The translations under genes and the position numbers were made by a program. Below, one piece after another: positions 7,513-15,392 of a stretch of 22,532 bases of DNA. The notes under the pieces are model-generated. The model ran no database searches. It had not been told where the DNA came from and saw only the letters and a program-made list of their open reading frames with translations. Source of the stretch: Arthrobacter sp. (lineage in GTDB: Bacteria; Actinomycetota; Actinomycetes; Actinomycetales; Micrococcaceae); NCBI GenBank assembly GCA_018260285.1, contig JAGLBH010000009.1:1-22532 (forward strand). Direction: 5' to 3'. Numbering within the stretch: the stretch's first letter is position 1; each line of letters starts with the position of its first letter.

Positions 7513-9150
7513 TTACTTCTTGGTGATCTTGAAGTAGATCGGGGTGCCCTGCCAGTCGGTCGTCACGTTGGAGACGTTCTCCGAGTAGGCGTAGTTGGCC
7601 TGGTAGTAGAAGAGCGGAATAGCCGGCATGTCGTTGAGGGCCATCGAGTTGGCCTCGGTGAAGGCCTTCTGGCGCGCTGCCTTGTCGGTCGCGGAGAGCC
7701 CTTCCCTGAGCTTGGCCTCAAACGCCGGGTTGTCGTACCGAGCGTCGTTCGAGGCGGCTCCCTTGGCCAGGGTTGCTCCGAGGAAGTTGTAGGCGGACGG
7801 GTAGTCGGCCACCCAGCCCGAGCGGATAGCGCCCGTCAGAGTGCCCTTGTTCGCCTCAGTGCGGACTTCCTTGAAGGTTGCGTAAGACTTGCCCTCAGCG
7901 TCGATGCCCAGGTTGTTCTTCAGCTGGTTGGCCAGAGCGTCGATCCAGTCCTTGTGGCCGCCGTCCGCGTTGTAGGCGATCGTGAGCTTCTCGCTCTTGT
8001 TGTAGGGCTTGATCTTCTCGGCCTTGGCCCACAGCTCCTTGGCCTTGGCGGCGTCGAACTTCGTGAACTCGCTTCCGGGGATCTCAGCCTGGTAGCCCTC
8101 GAGCGCCGGGGAGGTGAACTCCGTGGCAGCCTTGAGGGTGCCGTGGAAGATCACATCGCCGATCTCTGTGCGGTTGATGGCCATTGAGATGGCCTGGCGG
8201 CGCAGCTTGCCGGCCTCGCCCTTGAAGTTCTCAAGGTAGTACGGGATGGCGACTTCCTGGATGGCCGCGTACGGCTTGACCTGGTAGCGGTCACCGAGGT
8301 CGCTCTTGGCGTTGGCCAGAGCGGAGGTCGGGAGCTGCTCAAGAACGTCCAGGTTGTTCGCGAGGACATCCTGGTAGGCGGCGTCCAGCTTCTGGTAGAG
8401 CTTGAACGTGATGCCGCCGTTCTGGGCCTTGTCCGGGCCGTCATAGGAGTCGTTCTTGACGAGCTCCACCTGAACGTTGTGCTGCCATGCGCCCTGCTTG
8501 GCCATCTTGTACGGGCCGTAGCCGATCGGGTTCTCGCCGAAGGCCTTGATGTCCTTGAAGGCCACGGACGGCATGGGGGTGTACGCCGAGTAGCCGAGGC
8601 GCAGCGGGAAGTCAGACTCAGCGTGGCTCAGGGTCACCGTGAAGGTGTTGTCGTCCACGACCTTGAGGCCGCTCATCGTGTCTTCCTTGGAGCCCTCGGC
8701 GGAGACCTTGTCGTAGCCCTCGACCGACTCGAAGAAGTACGAGCCCTGCTGAGCATTCTTGGCCGCTGCAGCAAAGTTCCAGGAGTCCACGAAGCTCTTG
8801 GCCGTGATGACTTCATCGTTGGAGAACTTCTTGCCCGGCTTGATCTTGATGGTCCAGGTCTTGTTGTCCTTGGACTCGATGGACTCAGCGAGGTCGTTGA
8901 CCGGCTTGCCGTTCTCGTCGTACGTGATGAGACCGTGGAAGATCTGCTGCACGATGCGGCCGCCGCCGGTCTCAGCGGTGTTCGTGGGAACGAGCGGGTT
9001 CTGGGGCTCGACGCTGTCAGCCGTGATGATGGCCGAGGCGTTGCCCGAGCCGCCGCTGGAGCTCGTGTCTCCGCCGCCGCCGCATGCGGACAGGGCCAGT
9101 GCTGAGAGCGTTGCAACGCCCACGATCTTGGAAGTGCGTGCGAAGCGCAT
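7513..9150 (-). CDS. Peptide/oligopeptide-binding lipoprotein (SBP family 5, DppA/OppA-like)
   Basis: This is the extracellular, membrane-anchored substrate receptor that delivers peptides (or a related family-5 ligand) to the adjacent permeases. The ATG at 9150 follows AAGGAGG and gives 545 aa; an upstream in-frame codon at 9168 lies beyond that ribosome binding site. The N-terminus MRFARTSK is followed by a hydrophobic stretch and the lipobox LSAC (20-23), predicting lipidation at Cys23, then a Gly/Ser linker. The body fits SBP_bac_5: VEPQNPLVPTNTAE near the start, DNKTWTIKIKPGKKFS, a central QRTEIG-like region (AINRTEIGDV), and the C-terminal NDMPAIPLFYYQANYAYS. It is the first gene of the operon and has its own promoter-like sequence and 5' leader. 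Confidence 0.95.
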   Translation of the reverse strand: MRFARTSKIVGVATLSALALSACGGGGDTSSSGGSGNASAIITADSVEPQNPLVPTNTAETGGGRIVQQIFHGLITYDENGKPVNDLAESIESKDNKTWTIKIKPGKKFSNDEVITAKSFVDSWNFAAAAKNAQQGSYFFESVEGYDKVSAEGSKEDTMSGLKVVDDNTFTVTLSHAESDFPLRLGYSAYTPMPSVAFKDIKAFGENPIGYGPYKMAKQGAWQHNVQVELVKNDSYDGPDKAQNGGITFKLYQKLDAAYQDVLANNLDVLEQLPTSALANAKSDLGDRYQVKPYAAIQEVAIPYYLENFKGEAGKLRRQAISMAINRTEIGDVIFHGTLKAATEFTSPALEGYQAEIPGSEFTKFDAAKAKELWAKAEKIKPYNKSEKLTIAYNADGGHKDWIDALANQLKNNLGIDAEGKSYATFKEVRTEANKGTLTGAIRSGWVADYPSAYNFLGATLAKGAASNDARYDNPAFEAKLREGLSATDKAARQKAFTEANSMALNDMPAIPLFYYQANYAYSENVSNVTTDWQGTPIYFKITKK

Positions 9151-9226
9151 TCCGCCTCCTTGAGTCAAAGTATGGGAATGAGCCGGACATGCACCGAAAG
9201 CACGTGCCGCGGCTCACAATGAAGCA

Positions 9227-9256
9227 ACTGTAGCGCACCTGTGAAGAGACTGTCAG
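9227..9256 (-). promoter_or_regulatory. Putative promoter of the peptide ABC operon
   Basis: Read on the minus strand, CTGACA (9256-9251) and TACAGT (9232-9227) are spaced 18 bp apart, placing transcription start near 9220 and leaving about 70 nt of leader before ATG 9150. The leader contains TGAGCCG/CGGCTCA (9179-9185 with 9210-9216), a 7-bp inverted repeat around CACGTG. The hexamer pair nearly repeats the one in front of icd. Confidence 0.45.
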
Positions 9257-9263
9257 AGTCCCC

Positions 9264-9292
9264 TGAACAACACGCGTCACAATCCGTAGCCT
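9264..9292 (+). promoter_or_regulatory. Putative promoter of pgi
   Basis: TGAACA (9264-9269) and TAGCCT (9287-9292) are spaced by 17 bp, predicting a start near 9299 and a leader of about 24 nt. It is divergent from, and immediately beside, the ABC operon promoter, so both could be influenced by one regulator. Confidence 0.4.
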
Positions 9293-9314
9293 CGCCCCCT
9301 CCTCGAGGGGCAGA

Positions 9315-9326
9315 ATGGAGGCATGA
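9315..9326 (+). other. Three-codon mini-ORF overlapping the pgi start codon
   Basis: ATG GAG GCA TGA runs from 9315 to 9326, and its TGA overlaps the pgi ATG (9323) as ATGA. GAGGGG (9305-9310) is 4 nt from this mini-ORF start, a short but usable ribosome binding distance, whereas it is 12 nt from pgi. The GGAGG at 9317-9321 is only 1 nt from pgi. Initiation at 9315 followed by termination and reinitiation at pgi is possible. Chance is also possible given the length. Confidence 0.35.
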
Positions 9327-11017
9327 GCGAAACTCAGAACACGCAGCTGCCCGACGTCACCGCCACCGAGGCCTGGTCCGATCTCGCGGACCTTCATGAG
9401 CAGAAGGACATCGACCTCCGCGATGCCTTCGCGTCCGACGACGCCCGCGCCGCAGACCTCTCCTTCCGGGCAGCGGATCTCCACGTGGACCTCTCCAAGA
9501 ACCTGATCGACCAGGACATCGTCCGCGCTCTGCTCGATCTGGCCCGGGAGGTCGGCGTCGAGAAGCGCCGGGACGCGATGTTCGCGGGCGAGAAGATCAA
9601 CGTGACTGAAGGCCGCTCGGTGCTCCACACCGCTCTGCGCCGCCCCAAGGGCATGACCCCCCAGCTCGTCGTCGACGGCCAGAACGTGGACGAGGACGTC
9701 CACGCGGTGCTGGACAAGGTCTACGCCTTCGCCGAGCAGGTTCGCTCCGGAGAGTGGACGGGCATCACGGGCAAGCCGATCGAGACGGTCGTGAACATCG
9801 GCATCGGCGGCTCGGACCTGGGCCCGGTCATGGTCTACGAGGCGCTCAAGCCCCTCAAGCACGAGCGCCTGACCGCGCGCTTCATCAGCAACATCGACCC
9901 CACGGATGCCCACGAGAAGCTGGCGGACCTGGACCCGGAGACCACGCTCGTCGTCGTCGCCTCGAAGACCTTCACCACCCTCGAGACGCTGACGAACGCC
10001 CGCGTGGCCCGCGCCTGGCTCCTCGATGCCCTCAAGGCGCAGGGCGCGCTCACCGGCGAGGACGCGGAGAAGACCGCCGTGGCCAAGCATTTCGTGGCCG
10101 TCTCCACCGCCCTGGACAAGGTGGAGGAGTTCGGGATCGACCCGCAGAACGCCTTCGGCTTCTGGGACTGGGTGGGCGGCCGCTACTCGGTGGACTCGGC
10201 CATCGGCACGGTGCTCGCCGTCGTGCTGGGCCCGGACGTGTTCACTGAGTTCCTCGCGGGCTTCCATGCGATGGACGAGCACTTCCGCACGGCCCCGCTC
10301 GAGAAGAACGTTCCCGTGCTCATGGGCATGCTCAACGTGTGGGACGTCAACTTCCTCGGCGCCGAGACCCACGCAGTGCTGCCCTACGACCAGCATCTCC
10401 ACCGCTTCCCGGCCTACCTCCAGCAGCTCACGATGGAGTCCAACGGCAAGTCCGTCAAGTGGGACGGCTCCCCCGTGGACACCGAGACCGGTGAGATCTT
10501 CTGGGGCGAGCCCGGCACGAACGGCCAGCACGCCTTCTACCAGCTGATCCACCAGGGCACGCGGATCATCCCGTGCGACTTCATCGCCTTCGCCAACCCG
10601 GCCTACGCGGTCACGGACGGCGAGCAGGACGTCCACGAGCTCTTCCTCGCGAACTTCTTCGCCCAGACCAAGGCCCTCGCCTTCGGCAAGACCGCCGACG
10701 AGGTCCGTGCGGAGGGCGTGGACGAGTCCGTCGTTGCGGCCCGCACCTTCCACGGCAACCAGCCGACGACGTCGATCATGGCCGCCTCCCTCACCCCGTC
10801 TGTGCTGGGCCAGCTCATTGCTCTGTACGAGCACATCGTGTTCGTCGAGGGCACGGTCTGGGGCATCGACTCGTTCGACCAGTGGGGCGTGGAGCTCGGC
10901 AAGAAGCTCGCGAAGGACCTGGCCCCGGCCATCGCCGGGGACGAGGCGGAGATCGCCGCCCAGGACGGCTCCACCCGCGGGCTCATCGAGTTCTACCGGG
11001 CCAACCGCACGGTCTGA
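9323..11017 (+). CDS. pgi: Glucose-6-phosphate isomerase
   Basis: This cytosolic enzyme interconverts glucose-6-phosphate and fructose-6-phosphate in glycolysis, gluconeogenesis and entry to the pentose phosphate pathway. The 564-aa length is normal for bacterial PGI. Visible motifs are the sugar-phosphate site [11 protein letters not shown] (158-168) and [10 protein letters not shown] (214-223), signature 1 [15 protein letters not shown] (281-295), the catalytic Glu 372 in MESNGK, His 403 in [13 protein letters not shown] (401-413), and the catalytic Lys near 527 in QWGVELGK (520-527) within the second signature. No active-site residue appears to be missing. The first ATG is kept because the N-terminus matches the family, although its ribosome binding site spacing is odd (see the mini-ORF). 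A small hairpin follows the stop. It is transcribed divergently from the peptide ABC operon. Confidence 0.98.
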   Translation: MSETQNTQLPDVTATEAWSDLADLHEQKDIDLRDAFASDDARAADLSFRAADLHVDLSKNLIDQDIVRALLDLAREVGVEKRRDAMFAGEKINVTEGRSVLHTALRRPKGMTPQLVVDGQNVDEDVHAVLDKVYAFAEQVRSGEWTGITGKPIETVVNIGIGGSDLGPVMVYEALKPLKHERLTARFISNIDPTDAHEKLADLDPETTLVVVASKTFTTLETLTNARVARAWLLDALKAQGALTGEDAEKTAVAKHFVAVSTALDKVEEFGIDPQNAFGFWDWVGGRYSVDSAIGTVLAVVLGPDVFTEFLAGFHAMDEHFRTAPLEKNVPVLMGMLNVWDVNFLGAETHAVLPYDQHLHRFPAYLQQLTMESNGKSVKWDGSPVDTETGEIFWGEPGTNGQHAFYQLIHQGTRIIPCDFIAFANPAYAVTDGEQDVHELFLANFFAQTKALAFGKTADEVRAEGVDESVVAARTFHGNQPTTSIMAASLTPSVLGQLIALYEHIVFVEGTVWGIDSFDQWGVELGKKLAKDLAPAIAGDEAEIAAQDGSTRGLIEFYRANRTV

Positions 11018-11022
11018 TTGCG

Positions 11023-11040
11023 GGTCTCCAGGAGGAGACC
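11023..11040 (+). terminator. Short stem-loop after pgi
   Basis: GGTCTCC (11023-11029) and GGAGACC (11034-11040) form a perfect 7-bp stem with an AGGA loop just after the pgi stop. There is no T-run. It sits immediately before the promoter-like element of the acetyltransferase gene. Confidence 0.4.
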
Positions 11041-11059
11041 TGGGACGAATCCGATGTGG

Positions 11060-11065
11060 TAGCGT
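11060..11065 (+). promoter_or_regulatory. -10-like element 7 nt before the GNAT start codon
   Basis: TAGCGT (11060-11065) ends 7 nt before ATG 11073, and no ribosome binding site lies in between. This is the spacing expected for an mRNA that begins at the A of the start codon. The -35 region is weak. Confidence 0.35.
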
Positions 11066-11072
11066 GCCCCGC

Positions 11073-12125
11073 ATGACCCGCGAGCAGATCCGAACCAGCC
11101 GCCTCCTCCTTCGCCCGTGGAGGGATGAGGACAGAGCTCCGTTTGCCGCGCTCAACGCCGATCCCCGCGTGATGGAGCACTTTCCGTCCACCCTGACGCG
11201 GGAGGAGTCGGATGCCCTCGTCGACCGGATTCAGGCGTTCTGGGCTGAGAACGGAACGGGGCTCTACGCGGTAGAGCGCAGAGATTCCGGGGCGTTCATC
11301 GGTTTCGTGGGCATCATCCCGATGAAGCCAGACGCTCCTGGAGCCGGCGGCTGGGAAATCGGCTGGCGCCTCGCCGCAGACCACTGGCGACAGGGCTTTG
11401 CCAAGGAGGCCGCGAGCGCGGTCAGGGATGCGGTCTTCAGCGGGGAGATCTGCCCGAAGAGTGAACGGATTGACCGCCTCTACTCATATACCTCGCTGAC
11501 GAACCTCCCCAGCCAGGCAGTCATGCGAGCCATCGGACTCGAGCCCTGGAGCAGGGCGACGCTGCACTCCGTTCCCGTCGGCCATGCTCTGCGGCAGGCG
11601 GTGGTTTACGCCTCCCCCCGCAGGCTCACAACCGCTGACGGAACTGTGCTCACCGCCCGCCGGGCCCGAGCCGATGACCTTCCCCTCCTCATGGCTCTGC
11701 TTGAGAACGACTGCGGCTGCCATGGCGAAGCCCCCGGGAACTCCGCTCACAGTGCGGATGACGCGCTTCAGTTAACCTTCGAAGAGATCGATGGCGACTG
11801 GAGCCATTTTCTGGCAGTCCTCGAGGCCTCAGAGGAGACGGCTCAGCCCAAGGAGAGAAGCCGCATTCTCGGCATGTGCCAGCTCACCGTCATTCCGGGC
11901 CTGAGCCGCGCAGGGGCACCACGAATGCTGGTGGACTCGATTCACATCCGCCGCGACTGGAGAGATCGCGGTCTCGAGGCTCTGCTCAGGAAGTGGGCCC
12001 TCGAGGAGGGTCATGCCCGCGGTGTCGGACGGATCGACCTGCTTACTGCTCACGGGAATACTGAGCCGTCTGGGGTGTTGCCCCTGGAAGGCACACACGA
12101 ACCTCTTGAAGGAGCAGCCCCATGA
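11073..12125 (+). CDS. Tandem GNAT-family N-acetyltransferase
   Basis: This predicted cytoplasmic acetyl-CoA-dependent acetyltransferase is 350 aa with two GNAT-like halves. The first (about 6-180) looks RimJ-like: TSRLLLRPWRDEDRAPF (8-24), GWEIGWRLAADHWRQGFAKE (93-112) with the acetyl-CoA loop HWRQGFA, and NLPSQAVMRAIGLEPW (144-159). The second (about 192-350) begins LTARRARADDLPLL and has LVDSIHIRRDWRDRGLEALL (286-305), where the acetyl-CoA loop is degraded (second glycine replaced by Glu). Its C-terminus lacks the usual FYxxxGF segment. I therefore infer one active and one structural or decayed domain. The start was chosen by family alignment and a -10-like TAGCGT; the longer open frame upstream lies inside pgi. 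The stop overlaps the next gene by 4 bp (ATGA). The substrate is unknown; base composition looks slightly less GC-rich than neighbours. Confidence 0.85.
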   Translation: MTREQIRTSRLLLRPWRDEDRAPFAALNADPRVMEHFPSTLTREESDALVDRIQAFWAENGTGLYAVERRDSGAFIGFVGIIPMKPDAPGAGGWEIGWRLAADHWRQGFAKEAASAVRDAVFSGEICPKSERIDRLYSYTSLTNLPSQAVMRAIGLEPWSRATLHSVPVGHALRQAVVYASPRRLTTADGTVLTARRARADDLPLLMALLENDCGCHGEAPGNSAHSADDALQLTFEEIDGDWSHFLAVLEASEETAQPKERSRILGMCQLTVIPGLSRAGAPRMLVDSIHIRRDWRDRGLEALLRKWALEEGHARGVGRIDLLTAHGNTEPSGVLPLEGTHEPLEGAAP

Positions 12126-13126
12126 GCACCACCCCCGTTTCCACCCGCGCAGTCACGCTGGCCTCGCGTCCGCAGGGCGCCGCCACGGCAGAGAACTTCC
12201 GCCTCGCCGACGTCGCCCTCCCCGCCCTCCAGGACGGCCAGGCCCTCGTGAAGAACACCGTCATGAGCGTGGACCCGTACATGCGGGGCCGCATGGACGA
12301 CCGGGAGTCCTACATCCCGCCCTTCCAGATCGGTGAACCGCTGACGGGCGGCGCCGTCGGCGTCGTTGTCGAGTCCCGGAGCGAGAAGCTTCCGGTCGGC
12401 GCGTCCGTGCTCCACTTCCAGGGCTGGCGGGAGCATGCGGTGGTGGGCGTCGCCGAGGGCACCGTCGTGGACACCACCCGGCTTCCGGACGCCGCCTACC
12501 TCAGCGTCCTCGGCATGACCGGCCTGACGGCGTGGGTGGGACTCACGGTCATCGGGCAGTTCACGGCCGGCGAGACCGTCTTCGTCTCGGCCGCCGCGGG
12601 GGCCGTGGGATCCACGGTGGGCCAGATCGCCAGGCAGCTCGGCGCCAAGCGCGTCATCGGCAGCGCGGGCGGCCCGGAGAAGGTCGAGTTCGTCAAGAGC
12701 CTCGGCTTCGACGCGGTCATCGACTACAAGGCCGGCGACATCCAGCAGCAGCTCGCCGAGGCGGCGCCCGAGGGCATCGACGTCTACTTCGACAACGTGG
12801 GCGGCGAGCAGCTCGAGGCCGCGCTCAGCCTCATGAACCGCGGCGGCCGCGTGGCCATGTGCGGCGTCATCTCCCAGATGAACTCCGAACCCGCGGGCCC
12901 GAAGAACATCGCGCTCGCCATCGTCAAGGGCCTCACGCTGCGCGGCTTCACGGTCGGGTTCCACCAGGAGCACCAGGCCGAGTTCCTCAAGCACATGGCC
13001 CCCTGGGTGGCCGAGGGCACGATCCAGTGGAAGGTCACCGAACGCACGGGGCTCGACGACGCCGTGCCCGCCTTCCTGGACCTCTTCACGGGCGGCAACG
13101 TCGGCAAGATGGTCGTCACGCTCTAG
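12122..13126 (+). CDS. Zinc-independent MDR NADPH-dependent oxidoreductase (CurA/leukotriene B4 dehydrogenase-like)
   Basis: This 334-aa medium-chain reductase is of the NADPH-dependent alkenal/one oxidoreductase type, which reduces the C=C bond of alpha,beta-unsaturated aldehydes and ketones. Family features are SVDPYMRGRM (49-58), the GroES-like N-terminal half, VLGMTGLTAWVG (129-140), the nucleotide-binding loop AAAGAVGS (157-164), VIDYKAGD (199-206) and FDNVGGEQLEAAL (223-235). The catalytic-zinc ligands of alcohol dehydrogenases are absent. AAGGAG lies 7 nt before the ATG, and the ATGA overlap with the acetyltransferase suggests coupled translation, perhaps pairing two detoxification activities (inference). 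The true substrate is unknown. Confidence 0.93.
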   Translation: MSTTPVSTRAVTLASRPQGAATAENFRLADVALPALQDGQALVKNTVMSVDPYMRGRMDDRESYIPPFQIGEPLTGGAVGVVVESRSEKLPVGASVLHFQGWREHAVVGVAEGTVVDTTRLPDAAYLSVLGMTGLTAWVGLTVIGQFTAGETVFVSAAAGAVGSTVGQIARQLGAKRVIGSAGGPEKVEFVKSLGFDAVIDYKAGDIQQQLAEAAPEGIDVYFDNVGGEQLEAALSLMNRGGRVAMCGVISQMNSEPAGPKNIALAIVKGLTLRGFTVGFHQEHQAEFLKHMAPWVAEGTIQWKVTERTGLDDAVPAFLDLFTGGNVGKMVVTL

Positions 13127-13176
13127 GGCGAACCTACGCTCCCGGCCTGCCCTTGCCCTCTGTCTGCTCCCCCGCT

Positions 13177-13488
13177 CTACTCCCCGCGGTGCCTCCGGCT
13201 CTGCGGGGAGAGGGGGAACCACAGGGCGTCCACCTGCCGACGACTCTCCGTGAGGGCCGTGTAGCGCACCGGCTGCAGCCCGCGGCCCAGAACCAGATCC
13301 CACAGGTAGTCCCGCAGGGCCCAGAGCGTCTCCCGTCGCGCGCTCTCCCTGACCTCGAGGGCCTCCCAGAACTCGCTCTGCGAGATCTCCAGCACACGGG
13401 CTGCCTGCTCTGGCTCCACTCCGGAGAGCTCGAAGTTCCTCCGGAGCTCGTCGCGCGTGCTCGTCCTCTGGTCAGGGGTGAGGCTCAT
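13177..13488 (-). CDS. DUF2316-like small protein
   Basis: This 103-aa hydrophilic protein resembles DUF2316: MSLTPDQRTSTRDELRRN at the N-terminus, a helix-turn-helix-like stretch LSGVEPEQAARVLEISQSEF (21-40), then ETLWALRDYLWD (53-64). In this family the first part looks like a small DNA-binding helical fold, but no function is established. ATG 13488 follows AGGAG with about 5 nt spacing. A stem of 8 bp (13180-13187 with 13203-13210) overlaps the 3' end of the gene. It is divergent from the TDT transporter at 13678 and convergent with the MDR oxidoreductase. Confidence 0.8.
   Translation of the reverse strand: MSLTPDQRTSTRDELRRNFELSGVEPEQAARVLEISQSEFWEALEVRESARRETLWALRDYLWDLVLGRGLQPVRYTALTESRRQVDALWFPLSPQSRRHRGE
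13180..13210. terminator. Hairpin between convergent MDR and DUF2316 genes
   Basis: CTCCCCGC (13180-13187) pairs exactly with GCGGGGAG (13203-13210) around a 15-nt loop. It lies inside the last codons of the DUF2316 gene and about 55 bp after the MDR stop. It could act as a terminator for the plus-strand genes; the lack of a T-run keeps this tentative. Confidence 0.35.
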
Positions 13489-13577
13489 GGTTCTCCTGAG
13501 TGTTATCGGTCTCTTGGTTTCATGGGTCTGACGGGCGCTGGCGGGGGCGCTGGCTGTCCCCATTGTTTCCCCCGAAG

Positions 13578-13606
13578 CTGATTTTTCTCTCAGGGGCGAG
13601 GATAAT
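13578..13606 (+). promoter_or_regulatory. Putative promoter of the TDT transporter
   Basis: GATAAT (13601-13606) is one base from the consensus -10, with CTGATT (13578-13583) 17 bp upstream as a weak -35. The leader would be about 65 nt. The same spacer (13489-13677) holds two copies of GGGCGCTGG 12 bp apart (13533-13541, 13545-13553) and no gene. Confidence 0.4.
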
Positions 13607-13677
13607 GGGACGAGGGCCGCCCCCTGCTCCTGGCCAAGCCCTCCCCTGACACCCCGACCAGAAAGCTGTGCCACCCC

Positions 13678-14778
13678 GTGCCGCTCCGCACTGCGCTCTT
13701 CACAGCCCTCTTCACGAGACCACCGCTTTTCCCTCCCCCTGGCCCTGCCTGGTACCCGATGATCATGGGCACAGGCCTCTTCACGATGATCCTCGGCGTC
13801 TACTCGCATGACCTGCCCTGGCTCGAGCCCGTCGCCGGCGTCCTCTGGGGCCTGGTCTCCCTGACGCTCCTCGGCATGACGGCGGCCTTCGCGCTGCGCT
13901 GCCTCCGCGTTCCGGGGGCCTTCAGGAGCACTCTCAAGGACTTCACCGTCATCCCCCTCTGGGGCGCGGTGGCCATGGCCTTCCTCGCGGTCGGGTCCGC
14001 CACCCTGACGGTTCTCCCCCGCCTCAACCCTGAGCTGCAGCAGGCTGCCGTCCGGGCCGACTCAGTCCTCTGGACCGTCGGCACGCTGCTCGGTCTGCTC
14101 ACGGCGCTCGGCTTCACGGCTGCCCTCGTCGTCGGAAAGCCCGGGCGCCCCCTGCCGGTCTGGGGGCTTCCGCTCGTGCCGCCCATCGTCTCGGCGACGA
14201 CGGGGTCTGGGCTCGTGCCCTTCGTCCCCGCTCCGGACCTGCGGCTCACGCTCATCATCGTGACGGTGGCGTGCTTCTTCACCTCGATGGTGCTGGGCTT
14301 CGTCATCTTCGCGGTCGCCTTCCACCACCACATCCGCGTGGAGAACATCCCTGTGGAGGCCTCGATCTCCGCGTGGATCCCCCTGGGCGTCGTGGGCCAG
14401 TCGATGGCCGCGGCTCAGTCGATCGCGCTCCAGGCCGAGAGGTTCGTGCTTCCCGAGGTCATCTCCACGGTCCACGGGCTGGCGAACCTCTACGGGTTCG
14501 CCATGCTGGCCGTCGCCGTTCCGGTCATCGGGAACGCCGTGTGGATCACGCTCCGCGGCTTCCGCGCCGGAATGTCCTTCAACCCGGGCTGGTGGGCGCT
14601 CGTCTTCCCCGTGGGCACGATCACCCTCGGGACTCGTCTGCTCGGCCACTCCGCAGGACTCGAGTGGATCTCGGCGCTCAGCGCAGGCCTCCTGACGCTC
14701 ATGGCCGTGCACTGGCTGTTCTGCGCGGTGTCCATGGCCATCGCGTGGCAGCACAGGCCCCGAGCCGCCCGGGGATAA
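13678..14778 (+). CDS. TDT-family transporter (TehA/SLAC1/C4-dicarboxylate or sulfite exporter type)
   Basis: This 366-aa integral membrane protein has about ten hydrophobic helices of the TDT fold (tellurite-resistance/dicarboxylate transporter family, which includes TehA, Mae1, SSU1 and plant SLAC1 anion channels). The family opening is PAWYPMIMGTGLFTMILG (23-40), followed by regularly spaced membrane segments and a loop HHHIRVENIP in the second half. Actinobacterial relatives are often annotated as tellurite resistance, but substrates are mostly untested, and anion or organic-acid flux is equally likely. The GTG at 13678 is used because the next in-frame start (ATG 13759) would fall inside the first conserved helix. 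No clear ribosome binding site precedes it, so the start is uncertain. It is convergent with the FMN reductase, with a shared hairpin. Confidence 0.88.
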   Translation: MPLRTALFTALFTRPPLFPPPGPAWYPMIMGTGLFTMILGVYSHDLPWLEPVAGVLWGLVSLTLLGMTAAFALRCLRVPGAFRSTLKDFTVIPLWGAVAMAFLAVGSATLTVLPRLNPELQQAAVRADSVLWTVGTLLGLLTALGFTAALVVGKPGRPLPVWGLPLVPPIVSATTGSGLVPFVPAPDLRLTLIIVTVACFFTSMVLGFVIFAVAFHHHIRVENIPVEASISAWIPLGVVGQSMAAAQSIALQAERFVLPEVISTVHGLANLYGFAMLAVAVPVIGNAVWITLRGFRAGMSFNPGWWALVFPVGTITLGTRLLGHSAGLEWISALSAGLLTLMAVHWLFCAVSMAIAWQHRPRAARG

Positions 14779-14796
14779 GGGGTGACTCGGGGCCTG
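14754..14796. terminator. Bidirectional hairpin between convergent TDT and FMN-reductase genes
   Basis: CAGGCCCCGAG (14754-14764) and CTCGGGGCCTG (14786-14796) are an exact 11-bp inverted repeat with a 21-nt loop, spanning the TDT stop codon and the 27-bp gap. The position and symmetry suit termination from both sides. No T-run is present. Confidence 0.6.
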
Positions 14797-14805
14797 CTGC
14801 TGGTC

Positions 14806-15321
14806 TCAGGCGAGCTTCGCGATGAGCTGGGCGACGTCGGCCGCCGTCGTCGCTCCCACCACCTCGCCTTCCGGAGTGATCTCCTGCGTGAAGGTCAGGT
14901 GAAGCACCCCGCGCTCGTCGGCCTCGACGTTCTTGAGGACCGGAGAGAGGGACGCCGTGGCCCGCGCGCCTCCGCGCCACCCGTAGCCGATGACCCCGAT
15001 GGGCTTCTCGTTCCACTCGGCGAAGAGCGTGTCGATCGCATTCTTGAGGGGCGCGGTGAAGGAGGCGTTGTACTCGGGCGTGAGGATGAGCATCGCATCT
15101 GCCTCGGAGACCTTCGCCGCCCACGCCTTGGTGTGGGGCTGGGTGTAGCCGCCCATGCGGGGCGTCTCGGGCTCGTCGAGGAGGGGCAGGTTCAGCTCGG
15201 CGAGATCAACGATCTCCGTCTGCCATTCCTCGGAGGGCGCCTGCTGGGCCACCCACTGCCCGAGGGCGCTGCCGATTCGGTTCGGTCGGGTGCTGGTCAC
15301 AAGAATCTGGAGTTTTTTCAC
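14806..15321 (-). CDS. NAD(P)H-dependent FMN reductase (NADPH-dependent FMN reductase-like flavodoxin fold)
   Basis: This 171-aa cytosolic flavoprotein is of the SsuE/azoreductase-like superfamily, which reduces FMN or quinone/azo acceptors with NAD(P)H. The FMN phosphate loop is VTSTRPNRIGS (8-18). The second flavin-contact motif is LTPEYNASFTAPLKNAID (80-97), followed by KPIGVIGYGWRGG (106-118). The start is GTG 15321, which gives the family opening VKKLQILVTSTRP; GGGAGG lies about 12 nt upstream. A TTG at 15333 is in frame but directly against the ribosome binding site. It diverges from the siderophore-interacting gene with only 71 bp between start codons, so a role in flavin or ferric reduction is possible (inference from position). 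Confidence 0.88.
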   Translation of the reverse strand: MKKLQILVTSTRPNRIGSALGQWVAQQAPSEEWQTEIVDLAELNLPLLDEPETPRMGGYTQPHTKAWAAKVSEADAMLILTPEYNASFTAPLKNAIDTLFAEWNEKPIGVIGYGWRGGARATASLSPVLKNVEADERGVLHLTFTQEITPEGEVVGATTAADVAQLIAKLA

Positions 15322-15378
15322 ACGGCTGGTCAACCTCCCGGGCCGCCGTCCTATTCCCGGGCACACAGCCGACGCTCG

Positions 15379-15384
15379 TAGACT
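15379..15384 (+). promoter_or_regulatory. -10-like element 8 nt before the siderophore-interacting gene
   Basis: TAGACT (15379-15384) ends 8 nt before ATG 15393, and no ribosome binding site is visible between them, again compatible with leaderless transcription. No convincing -35 was found. Confidence 0.35.
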
Positions 15385-15392
15385 GAAGCCCC

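Noticed and set aside
9017..11191. 724-codon minus-strand open frame across pgi
   Set aside because: Antisense to a complete pgi and spans its promoter; composition typical of GC3-driven shadows.
13533..13553. Two GGGCGCTGG copies as an iteron-like repeat
   Set aside because: Only two copies of a GC-rich 9-mer; too little to call an operator or origin.
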